Assembly (NCBI GenBank): GCA_000024525.1 | Contig: CP001769.1 | Location: 2,528,001 to 2,592,000 of the forward strand | Direction: 5' to 3' | Origin: Spirosoma linguale DSM 74 | Lineage (GTDB): Bacteria > Bacteroidota > Bacteroidia > Cytophagales > Spirosomataceae | DNA: 64,000 nucleotides | Shown here: in pieces, positions 36,259 through 45,362 of the stretch | Layout: each line of letters starts with the position of its first letter | Numbering within the stretch: position 1 is the stretch's first letter | Position numbers and translations under genes: made by a program | The notes under the pieces: model-generated | Databases searched by the model: none | Told to the model about the DNA's origin: nothing | What the model saw: the letters and a program-made list of their open reading frames with translations, nothing else

Positions 36259-39200
36259 CTATGGAGCGGTTAATGTTACAACATTAGCAAGAGTAGTAAT
36301 GGAGCTTGAGTTTGTGGTAACAATAGCATAAAAGCGATAGGTACCTGTGTTGAGCGGGTAATAACTCCATTTGCCAGTAGTTGTCCCTTCAGTAGCTGAT
36401 AAGATGTATACGCCTGGACGACTACTATCAACTGCTGCATAACCCATCCGATTTGCAAAGCTGCCATCGGGCAGGGATGCCCAAACTTCCACCTGAGTGA
36501 TGGTGGTGCCGCTGGGGGCACAGGTGGTCACGCTCAAGGCTGTGGTGACCTTGCCTGTTCCCGGTTGAGTAGTACTGGCTGTTCCCACCAGAGTGGCGCT
36601 GTTGGCCGGGCTAAGCACACTGGCCGTCAGAGCGGTGCAACCGGTGGTACCCGCCGGGGCTGTCAGGGTGACCACATTTTCAGTGGTGGTCATTGAGCCG
36701 GTGCCCGTGGTCACCACCGCATAGAAGCGGTAGGTGCCTGGATCCAGGTAAGCAACCGGCCACTTGCCGTTGGCCGTTCCCTCACTGGCTGACAGGGTGT
36801 AGGTCCCTGGTCGACTGGCATCAGCCACAGCATAGCCCATCCGGTTGGGGAAAGTGCCCGCCGAAGTCTTGGCCCAGATTTCCACTTGAGTGATGGTGGT
36901 GCCGCTGGGAGCGCAGGTGGTCACACTGACCGGGCAGATCACCCGACCCGCCGTCACCGTACTGGCCGTGCCCACCAGGGTAGCACTGTTGGCCGGGCTA
37001 AGCACACTGGCCGTCAGAGCGGTGCAACCGGTGGTACCCGCCGGGGCTGTCAGGGTGACCACATTTTCAGTGGTGGTCATTGAGCCGGTGCCCGTGGTCA
37101 CCACCGCATAGAAGCGGTAGGTGCCTGGATCCAGGTAAGCAACCGGCCACTTGCCGTTGGCCGTTCCCTCACTGGCTGACAGGGTGTAGGTCCCTGGTCG
37201 ACTGGCATCAGCCACAGCATAGCCCATCCGGTTGGGGAAAGTGCCCGCCGAAGTCTTGGCCCAGATTTCCACTTGAGTGATGGTGGTGCCGCTGGGAGCG
37301 CAGGTGGTCACACTGACCGGGCAGATCACCCGACCCGCCGTCACCGTACTGGCCGTGCCCACCAGGGTAGCACTGTTGGCCGGGCTAAGCACACTGGCCG
37401 TCAGAGCGGTGCAACTCGATCCCAGATCCAAACCTGCAAAGTTTTGAAGACCAGGGCCTGTACCCTGCCAAAAAGTTGCTCCTACCTGCCCATCAAAAGC
37501 CACATTAAAGCTGTAGTTAGTTTGATCGTTGTTAAAAGCAGTTGTAGAGCCAAATTTTGAACCAACTAATTTCACACTACCATTATAAAACTCTAGTTCT
37601 TTTAGATCTCCATAGCAATTTGGGCCAGCTAAAAAACGTAAGTACCGCCAAGAGGTAGTTGTTCGCACAGAATAGTCATTCCAACCAACAATTGGCGTTT
37701 CATTAATCGTGGTTAACGTAGTCCATGAACTAGGATTTGTGATATCATTTGACCCTTGGATAACACTACCAACTATACGGTCAATACAGCAATCCGTACG
37801 TGGGTATAGGCGGACTTTGGTTATATTACCACCTACGTTTGATGCTAAATTTGTGTTTCGAACTTTGCTCCATATCCGATCCGCTATCTCTAGCATGCCA
37901 GCGTCGCCTGGATGTCGATCACCGGTATTATTAGGAAAGGCCGCCAAGGTAACGGGGTCATTTCCTGCCAAAAAAACAGGGTTGGATATCATATCACTCA
38001 AGTCCACGAATGGAAAACCACGTTCGTTGGCTACTTCCTGGATTTTAACGTTGGCCAACGGTTGATCTGGCCACATTGAATTAGTTAAAATTACCTTAGC
38101 TCCTGGAGTGCTCACTTCCATGACTTTATTAATTAAAGTATTTAATGCTCCTTTAAAATTATTCGGCTCAACTTGAGAGTTAACCACATTTTCTCCTAAC
38201 CGAATAATAATCAAATCCGGTTTACTTGGAGAGGCACTAAATCCATTTGCAATACGGGTTTGAAGAGCAGAATAGTCATATGTTAGCCATCCTGCCGGGT
38301 TATTATTAATATAATCCCGTTCGAAGGGCGCTTCCCACAATGGTAAAACCTGCGCGTTGGGATTGAGTTGTTTGAAGCGGCTTTCAAGAATATGGGCAAA
38401 ATCTTTCGCTTGCGTTGAAGACGCTCGGCCCCAGCCCCCTGCAGCAGTAAGAGCTGGTGACTGCCAGCCATCCGAACCGGACTGAGCTACCAATTTGGTA
38501 ATACTATTCCCAACAATCAGTACCCGAGAGTATTGTCCAATAGCAGAAAGAAATGGAGTAATAAGTGGCTCAGCTGCTAATTTAGGTGTACTACAACCTG
38601 AACTATTAACCAAATTATATGAATTTGATTGAAGTAAGTTGTTCCAATTGTCCTTAACTGTGAGCAACCTGTTAAATCCATCGTATTCATACAAAGTGTT
38701 AATATTATTAGGGTCTTTTACTGAACTTATTCCTACTAAGGGTTTATAATCGTATACCGTAGTCTGAGAATTAATAGTCTTAGAAGCAATTAGACCTATT
38801 TTGGATCCTCCATAGTAAGTTATGGATGTAATTAGATTGTTATTGTCTGTAAATTTAATCGGCTCTCCTCGAACTGTATATGCATTAATAGGATCATCGA
38901 ACTTCACAACAACCTTTTTATAATCTGGATCGTAATTAAAAATATAACCTGAGCCATTCGAAGAGATTGATGAAGTGATTACGCTAGTGTTAGACGTTAA
39001 AACAGCGTATTGCAACGTTTTTTCTGGCTTAATATTTACATAACCGCTTGTTGCAGAATATGATCGATATAAATTTATAAAACCATCTACCATTCCCAAT
39101 GTTCCATTATCATTACTCCATATTTGCTGTTCGATTAACATTCCTGTCATGTTATTCGATTGCATCAAGCGAATAGCTTTACTAGGTTCATCGACAGTTG

Positions 39201-41772
39201 CGATAGTTCCAGATAATGGATAGTCAATTGAATACTTATTCTTAGTAACTGTAATTTTTGAATTTCTTGTTGATTTGATTTCAGTAGGTAATCCTATTGA
39301 ATTGTAAGCAATATATTCTATTCTATCTGCTGCATTTTGGCTTTGGCCTTGAGTGTAAGTGTAAACTTCTTCTCTATCAAGTTTATATTGATACGTGTAA
39401 ATACGATAAGGAAAACCAGAACATCCAAAACGGCCAGAACCAGGACATACAGCAATACTATTTCTGTACATACCTTCAACAAACTCATTAGACAAAGCAC
39501 GATATGTATTGACCTTTCTTAAAACAGGTCTCTGCTGAGCATCATACGATTCCTCGCTCAAAAGTAACCCTCGCTCGAATGATTTATCAATAAAAGGCTC
39601 ATACCGACTAGCATCACTGCCTTCAATACGTAAAGCAGTCGCTACCGGTAAATCTAAATGAGTAGACCCGTCCGGAGACTCGTAATTTGTGTACGTATAC
39701 ACTTTATAGCTATTATCACTATTTTTTTCGACTACTCTACTGTATCCAATGTGTGTTCCATGTGAATTCACACTTGTTGGCAAAAGACTTTGTAGTGAAT
39801 AAATATCCATTGTAATTGAACCTGTCTCATTGCAAACAGACATTTTGTGAGCGCCTGTACCATAAACCGGTTTGCCAGATGAGATACCACTAGATGATCC
39901 ATCTGAAAGCAAATAATTATACTGCTTAGTTGATAAAACTGCGTTACTATTTTCTTTATTAGTTATTGTTTTAATGCGAATTCCACCTACTACCTGAGTT
40001 GAATCGGTAAGCAAGTTGATGCTTGCATCCCGATTTATAGCTTGATACTTTTTTGAGGTATGTTTTTCAAAATCGAATTCAGTATATCCACCAGTTGGAT
40101 ATGTTATTTTCTTCAAACTACCACTTCGGAGCAATTGAATATTAGTAGATGAAGCTTTTTGTGTTTCATAATACGAGAAACCAGTAGTTGGTAATGTATT
40201 AATATTATATTCACGACCATTGAAAAATCCCCAATGATCCGTTTTATCTAATGAATCTAAGTAATTAGGCAAAGAATAATCTGTATAATAATCAAAATCG
40301 TATTTATTCATGCAGTTGGCATCATTATTTGACAAGTACTTCACTCTGTTAAGAGTGAGCCTTTTGGTATTGTCATTGCTGTATTCAAAATTTATCTTAT
40401 TAACAATTAATCCATCTTTATTAGTGACTTTAATTTGATCCAATTGTTTCCATACAAGCCTGTCTAATAAAGCTCTTATTCGGCCTTCAGGAGTAGTTGT
40501 AGAATTGCCTAAAACACCATTATAATTTAAAAACGGGAAAATAGATGTAGGAACATTACTTAAACCACCCCCTGGTTGATTGAAGTATGATTTTAGTATT
40601 CTTGCTTCATATTTAAGCTCATTTGTACTCGAGCGCGTAAAACTAATAGAGGCTTTATCACTCGTTATATTATCCAAATATACCGGCCTTGTTAACACGC
40701 CGGCAACATAACCACTAGGTGAACCTAATGAATATCCTGAACAACCCGAAGTCAGATTAAGGAATCCTGGATTACCTGAATTACTATTAAAATATCCTGT
40801 GATGTATGAATTATAGAAAGAAGCAACAAACTTTCCGCTACTACAAGCATCTGCGCTGTAGTTAAAAACTATTTCTTGCCCTTGTGGAGTTATTATTTGT
40901 TTTAGATACCACGTGTTAGCCGTCCAAATATCTTTCACTTGAGGTGATTGTGAAAAGCTTTGTCCAAAAAAGGTCATTGAATACTCTATTGCATTGGTTG
41001 TTCCGCCAAAAATGTATCGAGTTCCGTCTGCTGTAGTTAAAGTAAATTTGCCAAAAGTCTTAGGATTATGGCCTGTTGGAGTTTGGAAAGTAACATCAAA
41101 AAAATCAGCATCACAGGTTTTTTCAAGATCTGGAGGAACATCCATTAAATTACTGTCAACAGTAACGCTAATCTTTGAGTCAGACCGAACTGCCCAATTT
41201 CCTTTTGCATTTAAATAAAAGCTTCCTGATAGTCCCATGAAGTTAAAATTAAACTCATCGGGATCAGTGTCTGTAGCGTATTGGACAATCTGTTTTGCAT
41301 ACTCTTTAGTCTCCCAGTTAGGTCCATTTAGAATATCATGGTTAAAATAATAACCAGCAATACCACTCTGATTAAATTCATCTAATACCCCTTTCATCTT
41401 ACGGGTAATAGCCCCGCCAGCGTTGAGGTTCCAATTTAGGCCTACCCATCCTGGATGTTGGTTCACACGTACACCCGAAGCATGGTAACTTAATGTGATA
41501 GGGACATTAATCTTTCCTTCCTGTATAGTATACAATGGAATGTCGATATTCGGTGTGCCAGTATATAGCGAAACAGGCACCTCACCATATAAACCTAAAC
41601 TAGCAGCATTTGGACTAGGTAACGATACATCTGGTCTTTGAAATTGTGCCCACAATGTACCACCTGAGTTAAATAAAAACAGGTAGAAAATACCCATATA
41701 GATAATAAATTGATCAATTCTACTTTGTAAAGGCACAAAGGAATCCCTAGAAGGCACATTTAAGGCTTTCAT
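36259..41772 (-). CDS. Giant secreted SpvB/RHS-front-like protein with SGNH hydrolase, discoidin-like domain and Ig-like repeats
   Basis: This is an 1837-residue secreted protein. A signal-anchor-like stretch ends near LWAQ (about 43); the start may be Met26. The N-terminal 1,050 residues resemble the SpvB/TcB front half of RHS shells in Bacteroidota (EVPVSLYTGTPNIDIPLYTI, ITLSYHASGVRVNQHPGWVG, LNWNLNAGGAITRKMKG) and end in YD-like repeats (LYEYDGFNRLLTVKDNWNN). A complete SGNH hydrolase follows (about 1080-1295: VGNSIT with the nucleophile Ser, LGENV, and DRHPGDAGM with the catalytic Asp/His). After it come a discoidin-like region (about 1300-1450) and three 129-residue Ig-like repeats. The first two repeats are identical. 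It is the second gene of an operon, 43 bp after the SdrD-B gene. Repeats are GC-rich; the rest is AT-rich, a mosaic. Confidence 0.8.
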   Translation of the reverse strand: MKALNVPSRDSFVPLQSRIDQFIIYMGIFYLFLFNSGGTLWAQFQRPDVSLPSPNAASLGLYGEVPVSLYTGTPNIDIPLYTIQEGKINVPITLSYHASGVRVNQHPGWVGLNWNLNAGGAITRKMKGVLDEFNQSGIAGYYFNHDILNGPNWETKEYAKQIVQYATDTDPDEFNFNFMGLSGSFYLNAKGNWAVRSDSKISVTVDSNLMDVPPDLEKTCDADFFDVTFQTPTGHNPKTFGKFTLTTADGTRYIFGGTTNAIEYSMTFFGQSFSQSPQVKDIWTANTWYLKQIITPQGQEIVFNYSADACSSGKFVASFYNSYITGYFNSNSGNPGFLNLTSGCSGYSLGSPSGYVAGVLTRPVYLDNITSDKASISFTRSSTNELKYEARILKSYFNQPGGGLSNVPTSIFPFLNYNGVLGNSTTTPEGRIRALLDRLVWKQLDQIKVTNKDGLIVNKINFEYSNDNTKRLTLNRVKYLSNNDANCMNKYDFDYYTDYSLPNYLDSLDKTDHWGFFNGREYNINTLPTTGFSYYETQKASSTNIQLLRSGSLKKITYPTGGYTEFDFEKHTSKKYQAINRDASINLLTDSTQVVGGIRIKTITNKENSNAVLSTKQYNYLLSDGSSSGISSGKPVYGTGAHKMSVCNETGSITMDIYSLQSLLPTSVNSHGTHIGYSRVVEKNSDNSYKVYTYTNYESPDGSTHLDLPVATALRIEGSDASRYEPFIDKSFERGLLLSEESYDAQQRPVLRKVNTYRALSNEFVEGMYRNSIAVCPGSGRFGCSGFPYRIYTYQYKLDREEVYTYTQGQSQNAADRIEYIAYNSIGLPTEIKSTRNSKITVTKNKYSIDYPLSGTIATVDEPSKAIRLMQSNNMTGMLIEQQIWSNDNGTLGMVDGFINLYRSYSATSGYVNIKPEKTLQYAVLTSNTSVITSSISSNGSGYIFNYDPDYKKVVVKFDDPINAYTVRGEPIKFTDNNNLITSITYYGGSKIGLIASKTINSQTTVYDYKPLVGISSVKDPNNINTLYEYDGFNRLLTVKDNWNNLLQSNSYNLVNSSGCSTPKLAAEPLITPFLSAIGQYSRVLIVGNSITKLVAQSGSDGWQSPALTAAGGWGRASSTQAKDFAHILESRFKQLNPNAQVLPLWEAPFERDYINNNPAGWLTYDYSALQTRIANGFSASPSKPDLIIIRLGENVVNSQVEPNNFKGALNTLINKVMEVSTPGAKVILTNSMWPDQPLANVKIQEVANERGFPFVDLSDMISNPVFLAGNDPVTLAAFPNNTGDRHPGDAGMLEIADRIWSKVRNTNLASNVGGNITKVRLYPRTDCCIDRIVGSVIQGSNDITNPSSWTTLTTINETPIVGWNDYSVRTTTSWRYLRFLAGPNCYGDLKELEFYNGSVKLVGSKFGSTTAFNNDQTNYSFNVAFDGQVGATFWQGTGPGLQNFAGLDLGSSCTALTASVLSPANSATLVGTASTVTAGRVICPVSVTTCAPSGTTITQVEIWAKTSAGTFPNRMGYAVADASRPGTYTLSASEGTANGKWPVAYLDPGTYRFYAVVTTGTGSMTTTENVVTLTAPAGTTGCTALTASVLSPANSATLVGTASTVTAGRVICPVSVTTCAPSGTTITQVEIWAKTSAGTFPNRMGYAVADASRPGTYTLSASEGTANGKWPVAYLDPGTYRFYAVVTTGTGSMTTTENVVTLTAPAGTTGCTALTASVLSPANSATLVGTASTTQPGTGKVTTALSVTTCAPSGTTITQVEVWASLPDGSFANRMGYAAVDSSRPGVYILSATEGTTTGKWSYYPLNTGTYRFYAIVTTNSSSITTLANVVTLTAP
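36599..37415 (-). repeat. Perfect 387-bp tandem duplication inside the giant gene
   Basis: Two adjacent 387-bp units (36599-36985 and 36986-37372) and the first 43 bp of a third (to 37415) appear identical base for base. They encode two identical 129-residue Ig-like repeats, each beginning CTALTASVLSPANSATL. The neighbouring C-terminal copy (36259 to about 36598) is clearly diverged. The perfect match points to recent expansion or gene conversion. Confidence 0.93.
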
Positions 41773-41815
41773 GACAGATAAAATAAAAATTAGTGGAGAC
41801 TAGATGAGTATTAGT

Positions 41816-44494
41816 CTATCGCTTGATGATAGTTTGACTAACTTTAACATTGCCATCCTGAATAGCAATTATGTAATTACCCAGTGGCTTTTGACTTAGA
41901 TTAAATTGGGTTTGGTAGCGTCCCTGTTTCAAGTCGACACGCTGATTAAGTAAAGGTCGTCCCTGAATATCCGTCAAAAGAAGTTGAATACTGCCCTGTA
42001 TATTTTTGCTCTGGTAGCGAATTAGAACATAGTCAGAGGTAGGGTTAGGTGAAATAACGAGACCTTGGACTTCCTCCGTTCTAGCAGAATGGTCACAGCC
42101 TACAACATCACTCTGCTTTACATAGACGTCGCTATAACAGCCGTTTTTATTGAAGACACGAAGGGTGATGTCTTCCGGCCAATTAACGAATCGGTCGCTT
42201 AGGATCTTTCCGCTAATCGGCATTAAACTAGCTTGTTCAAATTGAGCATTCCCTGTATAAGTACGGTCAGCTGTTAAATCGAACCGATCAGTTGGCTGCT
42301 GACCAGTTAAAGTCAGCGTGGCAATTTGTCCCTGGCAGGTTATATTAGCGGTTACCTGTGGCTTATCCAGGCAACGAAAACCAAAATCTAGATTGTGAAT
42401 ATTCTCGCCCGGGGCAGTTGTTATAAGTTTTATAACAGCATAACCATCAATTAATGTGGCGTCATTATCAATTTCAGAGTTACTGCCCTGTCTGATGCCA
42501 GTTAGTTTTAATTCAGAATACCCAGCCTGTTTAGTCGCAACCCGAAGTTCATACGTAGTTTGATGTTTTATACCTCCTTTAATCAGCGCGTCTGTGAAGA
42601 TATATCGCCCTTCGCTATTCGTTGTTGAGGTGGCTAGTAATGAACCGTTTTGGTACAACCCTACTACTATGCCAGGCAATGCAGTCTCATCTGCGTCCTG
42701 AATTCCGTCTTCATCGCAGTCTAGCCAAATACGATCCCCTATTTCCGTCGGTGGTACTTCGGTAATTAATTCTATGTCCCCTACGTTGTTGGCTTTACCA
42801 AATGGATTAGTTTGGTTTTTAGGTAATATCGATAAGCCTTTTTCTGCCGCCCCAGTACGGTTGTTGAACCATTTTACACCTCCGCCTAGAAACCCCCCTT
42901 GCTCGGGCTCCCGGGAGGCTACCAATACTTGATCCTGATCTGGCAGCAGGGCTAGCCCACCTGCCGTAGTTTCGTGGTGCCAGGTGATACCATTGGCTTT
43001 AAAAGCGTCATCAAAGTAAAATTCCCCGCCCTGAGGCCCCTCCCCATTACCTTGACCGGCAGATGTGCGGTCCCCAGCCTGACCGTTATGCTCTAATTCA
43101 TAGCGGCTATTTCCGTGCTCGCTGTTGCGGTAAGCAACGCGAAGTACATCACCCCCTGCTAAACCGCGAATTTGCTGTAGTTGGTGGATGCCTTTGGGTC
43201 GGAATAACTGCCCCTCACCCGTTTGATGACCCAATCGATCCATTAGGCCCAGAATCATCGAACCATCGGTATCAAATTCAATATCAGCTAGAATTGGTTG
43301 GGGATATATCATCCACCCGTTATTGTTTGCTGATATCGTTTTTTGGTAATCATCAGTCCAAGGACGCCAGCCTGATACACCATAATCAAGCGTTCCCCTT
43401 GGATAATTAAGAGCCATACTAAATACTTCCTCGAATTTCTCGCGACTTGGGTCGAAAGCCAACACTGTAGCGCGTAAATCGGCAAGCGTTGCTTTTTCGT
43501 CGGTGGCATCGCTAACTACGCCAACATAAACCTTCCCCCCATAGAATTTCACAGCAAAAGGTCTCGTTACTCCCCGACGACCGACTGAAGGGACAGTAAA
43601 GCCTGTAACGTCGGCCGCCGTCGGTGTTTGACCATTACCAATAAGATCAATTTTGTAGAGTTTCCGGTCAAATAAATTCATGACCCATAGATGTCGTCCA
43701 TCGTCGGAGACGTCAAGCCCCCCTAAACCAACTTTACCTACTAGTGAAAACATTAAGGAGTCATGGGTGAAAGTGGCATCTTTACTAGGCGGATCGCGCT
43801 GATAATTGGCCGGAGTTGTTTGAATGCCCAAGGTCGATAGATCGACAAATGGATTTACATCTCGCTCTTTTGTGTAAGTGACGTAAATACCACCTAGTCC
43901 CAGGGGACCGACTGGGCTATGTCGCTTAGCAAATGCAGCCGTAAAGAGTCGCCCGCTAACGCGCTCATATGCAATTCCCCATACAGCACCTACTTGAGAT
44001 GAAGTTGCAAGGGGCGTTGCCTTCAGTCCTGCCAAATCGCTTGCGTGATAGCCTACCAAAGCAGGCGATTCGCCTGTGTTTTTTAAGTGATTACTTGTGT
44101 AAAGTGATTGTACAGCCAAGGCACCGGTGCCAACAAATTGACCAGGTTGCCATAAGCTCAGATTGAGCTTAGCAGGGCTGCTAACGAACTTTACCCTAGT
44201 TTGTCCAGGTGCAGGGCTAAAGCCTTGTGGTAATTGATCAAACTCAAGCCGAACGCGTTTACCAGTTGGTAAATTGAGATTGTAATACCCAGTAGCGTCG
44301 GAAGTAGCGGAAGTAAGTAAAACGCCTTGAGCATCATAGGCTCTGACACTCACTTTTGTGAAACCACCAATAGTATTATTTCCTGAAAGATTAAGAGGCG
44401 AGTACCGCTGAATATAGCCTGATACTTGGCTAAATACAGGATTTTGTGATGCCAGACCAATACTGGCTAGGACGAATAAATACAACTGTTTCAT
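41816..44494 (-). CDS. Type IX-secreted SdrD B-like domain surface protein
   Basis: This 892-residue exported protein has a signal peptide ending near VFSQ (about 22). Next comes a carboxypeptidase-regulatory/SdrD-like beta domain (about 24-115: RYSPLNLSGNNTIGGFTKVS, SDATGYYNLNLPTGKRVRLE). A large beta-propeller-like central region follows (VGAVWGIAYERVSGRLFTAA; GGLDVSDDGRHLWVMNLFDR). A typical SdrD B domain comes after it (IGDRIWLDCDEDGIQDADET ... LPGIVVGLYQNGSLLATSTT). The C-terminus is a type IX sorting signal (GLVISPNPTSDYVLIRYQSK ... GNYIIAIQDGNVKVSQTIIK). It should be exported by the T9SS and anchored at the surface or released. It heads an operon with the giant protein, downstream of a dedicated terminator and a three-box promoter motif. 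Confidence 0.88.
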   Translation of the reverse strand: MKQLYLFVLASIGLASQNPVFSQVSGYIQRYSPLNLSGNNTIGGFTKVSVRAYDAQGVLLTSATSDATGYYNLNLPTGKRVRLEFDQLPQGFSPAPGQTRVKFVSSPAKLNLSLWQPGQFVGTGALAVQSLYTSNHLKNTGESPALVGYHASDLAGLKATPLATSSQVGAVWGIAYERVSGRLFTAAFAKRHSPVGPLGLGGIYVTYTKERDVNPFVDLSTLGIQTTPANYQRDPPSKDATFTHDSLMFSLVGKVGLGGLDVSDDGRHLWVMNLFDRKLYKIDLIGNGQTPTAADVTGFTVPSVGRRGVTRPFAVKFYGGKVYVGVVSDATDEKATLADLRATVLAFDPSREKFEEVFSMALNYPRGTLDYGVSGWRPWTDDYQKTISANNNGWMIYPQPILADIEFDTDGSMILGLMDRLGHQTGEGQLFRPKGIHQLQQIRGLAGGDVLRVAYRNSEHGNSRYELEHNGQAGDRTSAGQGNGEGPQGGEFYFDDAFKANGITWHHETTAGGLALLPDQDQVLVASREPEQGGFLGGGVKWFNNRTGAAEKGLSILPKNQTNPFGKANNVGDIELITEVPPTEIGDRIWLDCDEDGIQDADETALPGIVVGLYQNGSLLATSTTNSEGRYIFTDALIKGGIKHQTTYELRVATKQAGYSELKLTGIRQGSNSEIDNDATLIDGYAVIKLITTAPGENIHNLDFGFRCLDKPQVTANITCQGQIATLTLTGQQPTDRFDLTADRTYTGNAQFEQASLMPISGKILSDRFVNWPEDITLRVFNKNGCYSDVYVKQSDVVGCDHSARTEEVQGLVISPNPTSDYVLIRYQSKNIQGSIQLLLTDIQGRPLLNQRVDLKQGRYQTQFNLSQKPLGNYIIAIQDGNVKVSQTIIKR

Positions 44495-44615
44495 ATAAAG
44501 AACACAGATTTATTTAGAAATTAAAATGTAAAAACAGTTTATTAAATAGCTTCATCTTTCTAGCTTTATCACCAATGACACTAACTGTTTAGTGATAATA
44601 CTTGATCTTATCTTG

Positions 44616-44682
44616 ACAAAATTGATGTTTACAAACTGCTTAAAAAATACTCCTTTGGGGTTAATTTAGGAGTATATTGGGG
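44616..44682 (-). promoter_or_regulatory. Three-box CCC motif and TTTGT element upstream of the SdrD-B operon
   Basis: On the minus strand, ACCCCAATATACTCCTAAAT followed by TAACCCC places C-rich boxes at 44679-44682, about 44668-44671 and 44657-44660, near one helical turn apart. TTTGT begins at 44620, 37 bp after the last box. The same layout occurs upstream of the RHS gene and the LuxR-type gene. The start codon of the gene is 163 bp from the last box. Confidence 0.55.
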
Positions 44683-44703
44683 TGAGAGTGCTAACACAAA
44701 TTA

Positions 44704-44745
44704 AAATGGCCCAAGGATACATTTAAATGCGTCCTTGGGCCATTT
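44704..44745 (-). terminator. Strong bidirectional rho-independent terminator
   Basis: AAATGGCCCAAGGA (44704-44717) pairs perfectly with TCCTTGGGCCATTT (44732-44745) with a 14-nt loop, and T-runs lie on both sides. It ends the RHS/small membrane protein transcript and insulates the SdrD-B promoter. No gene lies in 44495-45005. Confidence 0.88.
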
Positions 44746-45005
44746 TTCGAGCCGAAACAATCGTATATCCCTAATTATGATCAGACATAAAAGGTATAAA
44801 ATTATATAGAATAAATTTATAATGTCTTCGCATATTCAGTAAGAAAAGGGACTATAGACCAGTAAATCTGCAAAGAAAAAATCATCATTACACGTATAAT
44901 TCACTACTCTAGTTTCCTAAGATTTGAATAATCTCTTAAAACCAAGAAGATAAGACTACTATCCCTACTCCATTCTAATAACAAACCACTAGTTATAAAC
45001 GTTTT

Positions 45006-45362
45006 TTATTGATGATTTTTTGAGTGATAAAACAAAAAACCAATTGAAAGTAAAAAGTAAAATAACGTCACCAGTATTGTTATCCCTTTGGAAAAAGGTA
45101 TGTACTCTTCATATACACTTTGTTTTATTCCGAAAATATATTTATTTACAACCCACAAAATTAATCCTGAAAGTAATCTGATTACCCACTTATTGCCTAA
45201 TTCTTCAGAAGTAGGAATATGAAACCTAAAGATGGCAGAAAAGCATAGTATCATCATAGATTCAATCAAAATAAAAATCAACATTACATATATATCAGAG
45301 TCATCATTCCTACGATAAAACTGACTTAATCCGTTTAAATATCTAAATATTATAGTTCTCAT
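45006..45362 (-). CDS. Small membrane protein overlapping the RHS gene, candidate immunity protein
   Basis: This 118-residue protein has three likely membrane helices ([58 protein letters not shown]) and a basic N-terminus. Its ATG overlaps the RHS stop by 4 nt (ATGA), which indicates translational coupling. It has no recognised domain. Position directly after a variable RHS tail, small size and coupling fit an immunity protein, and the RHS tail itself has membrane-like segments, so a membrane-acting pair is plausible. This is inference from context. Confidence 0.7.
   Translation of the reverse strand: MRTIIFRYLNGLSQFYRRNDDSDIYVMLIFILIESMMILCFSAIFRFHIPTSEELGNKWVIRLLSGLILWVVNKYIFGIKQSVYEEYIPFSKGITILVTLFYFLLSIGFLFYHSKNHQ

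Noticed and set aside
36599..37415. Repeat array as a possible CRISPR
   Set aside because: Units are 387 bp, in frame and protein-coding, with no spacers.
36886..37560. Repeated plus-strand frames with identical peptides in the Ig-like repeat region
   Set aside because: They are identical only because they are shadows of the perfect 387-bp duplication; they were useful only as confirmation of it.
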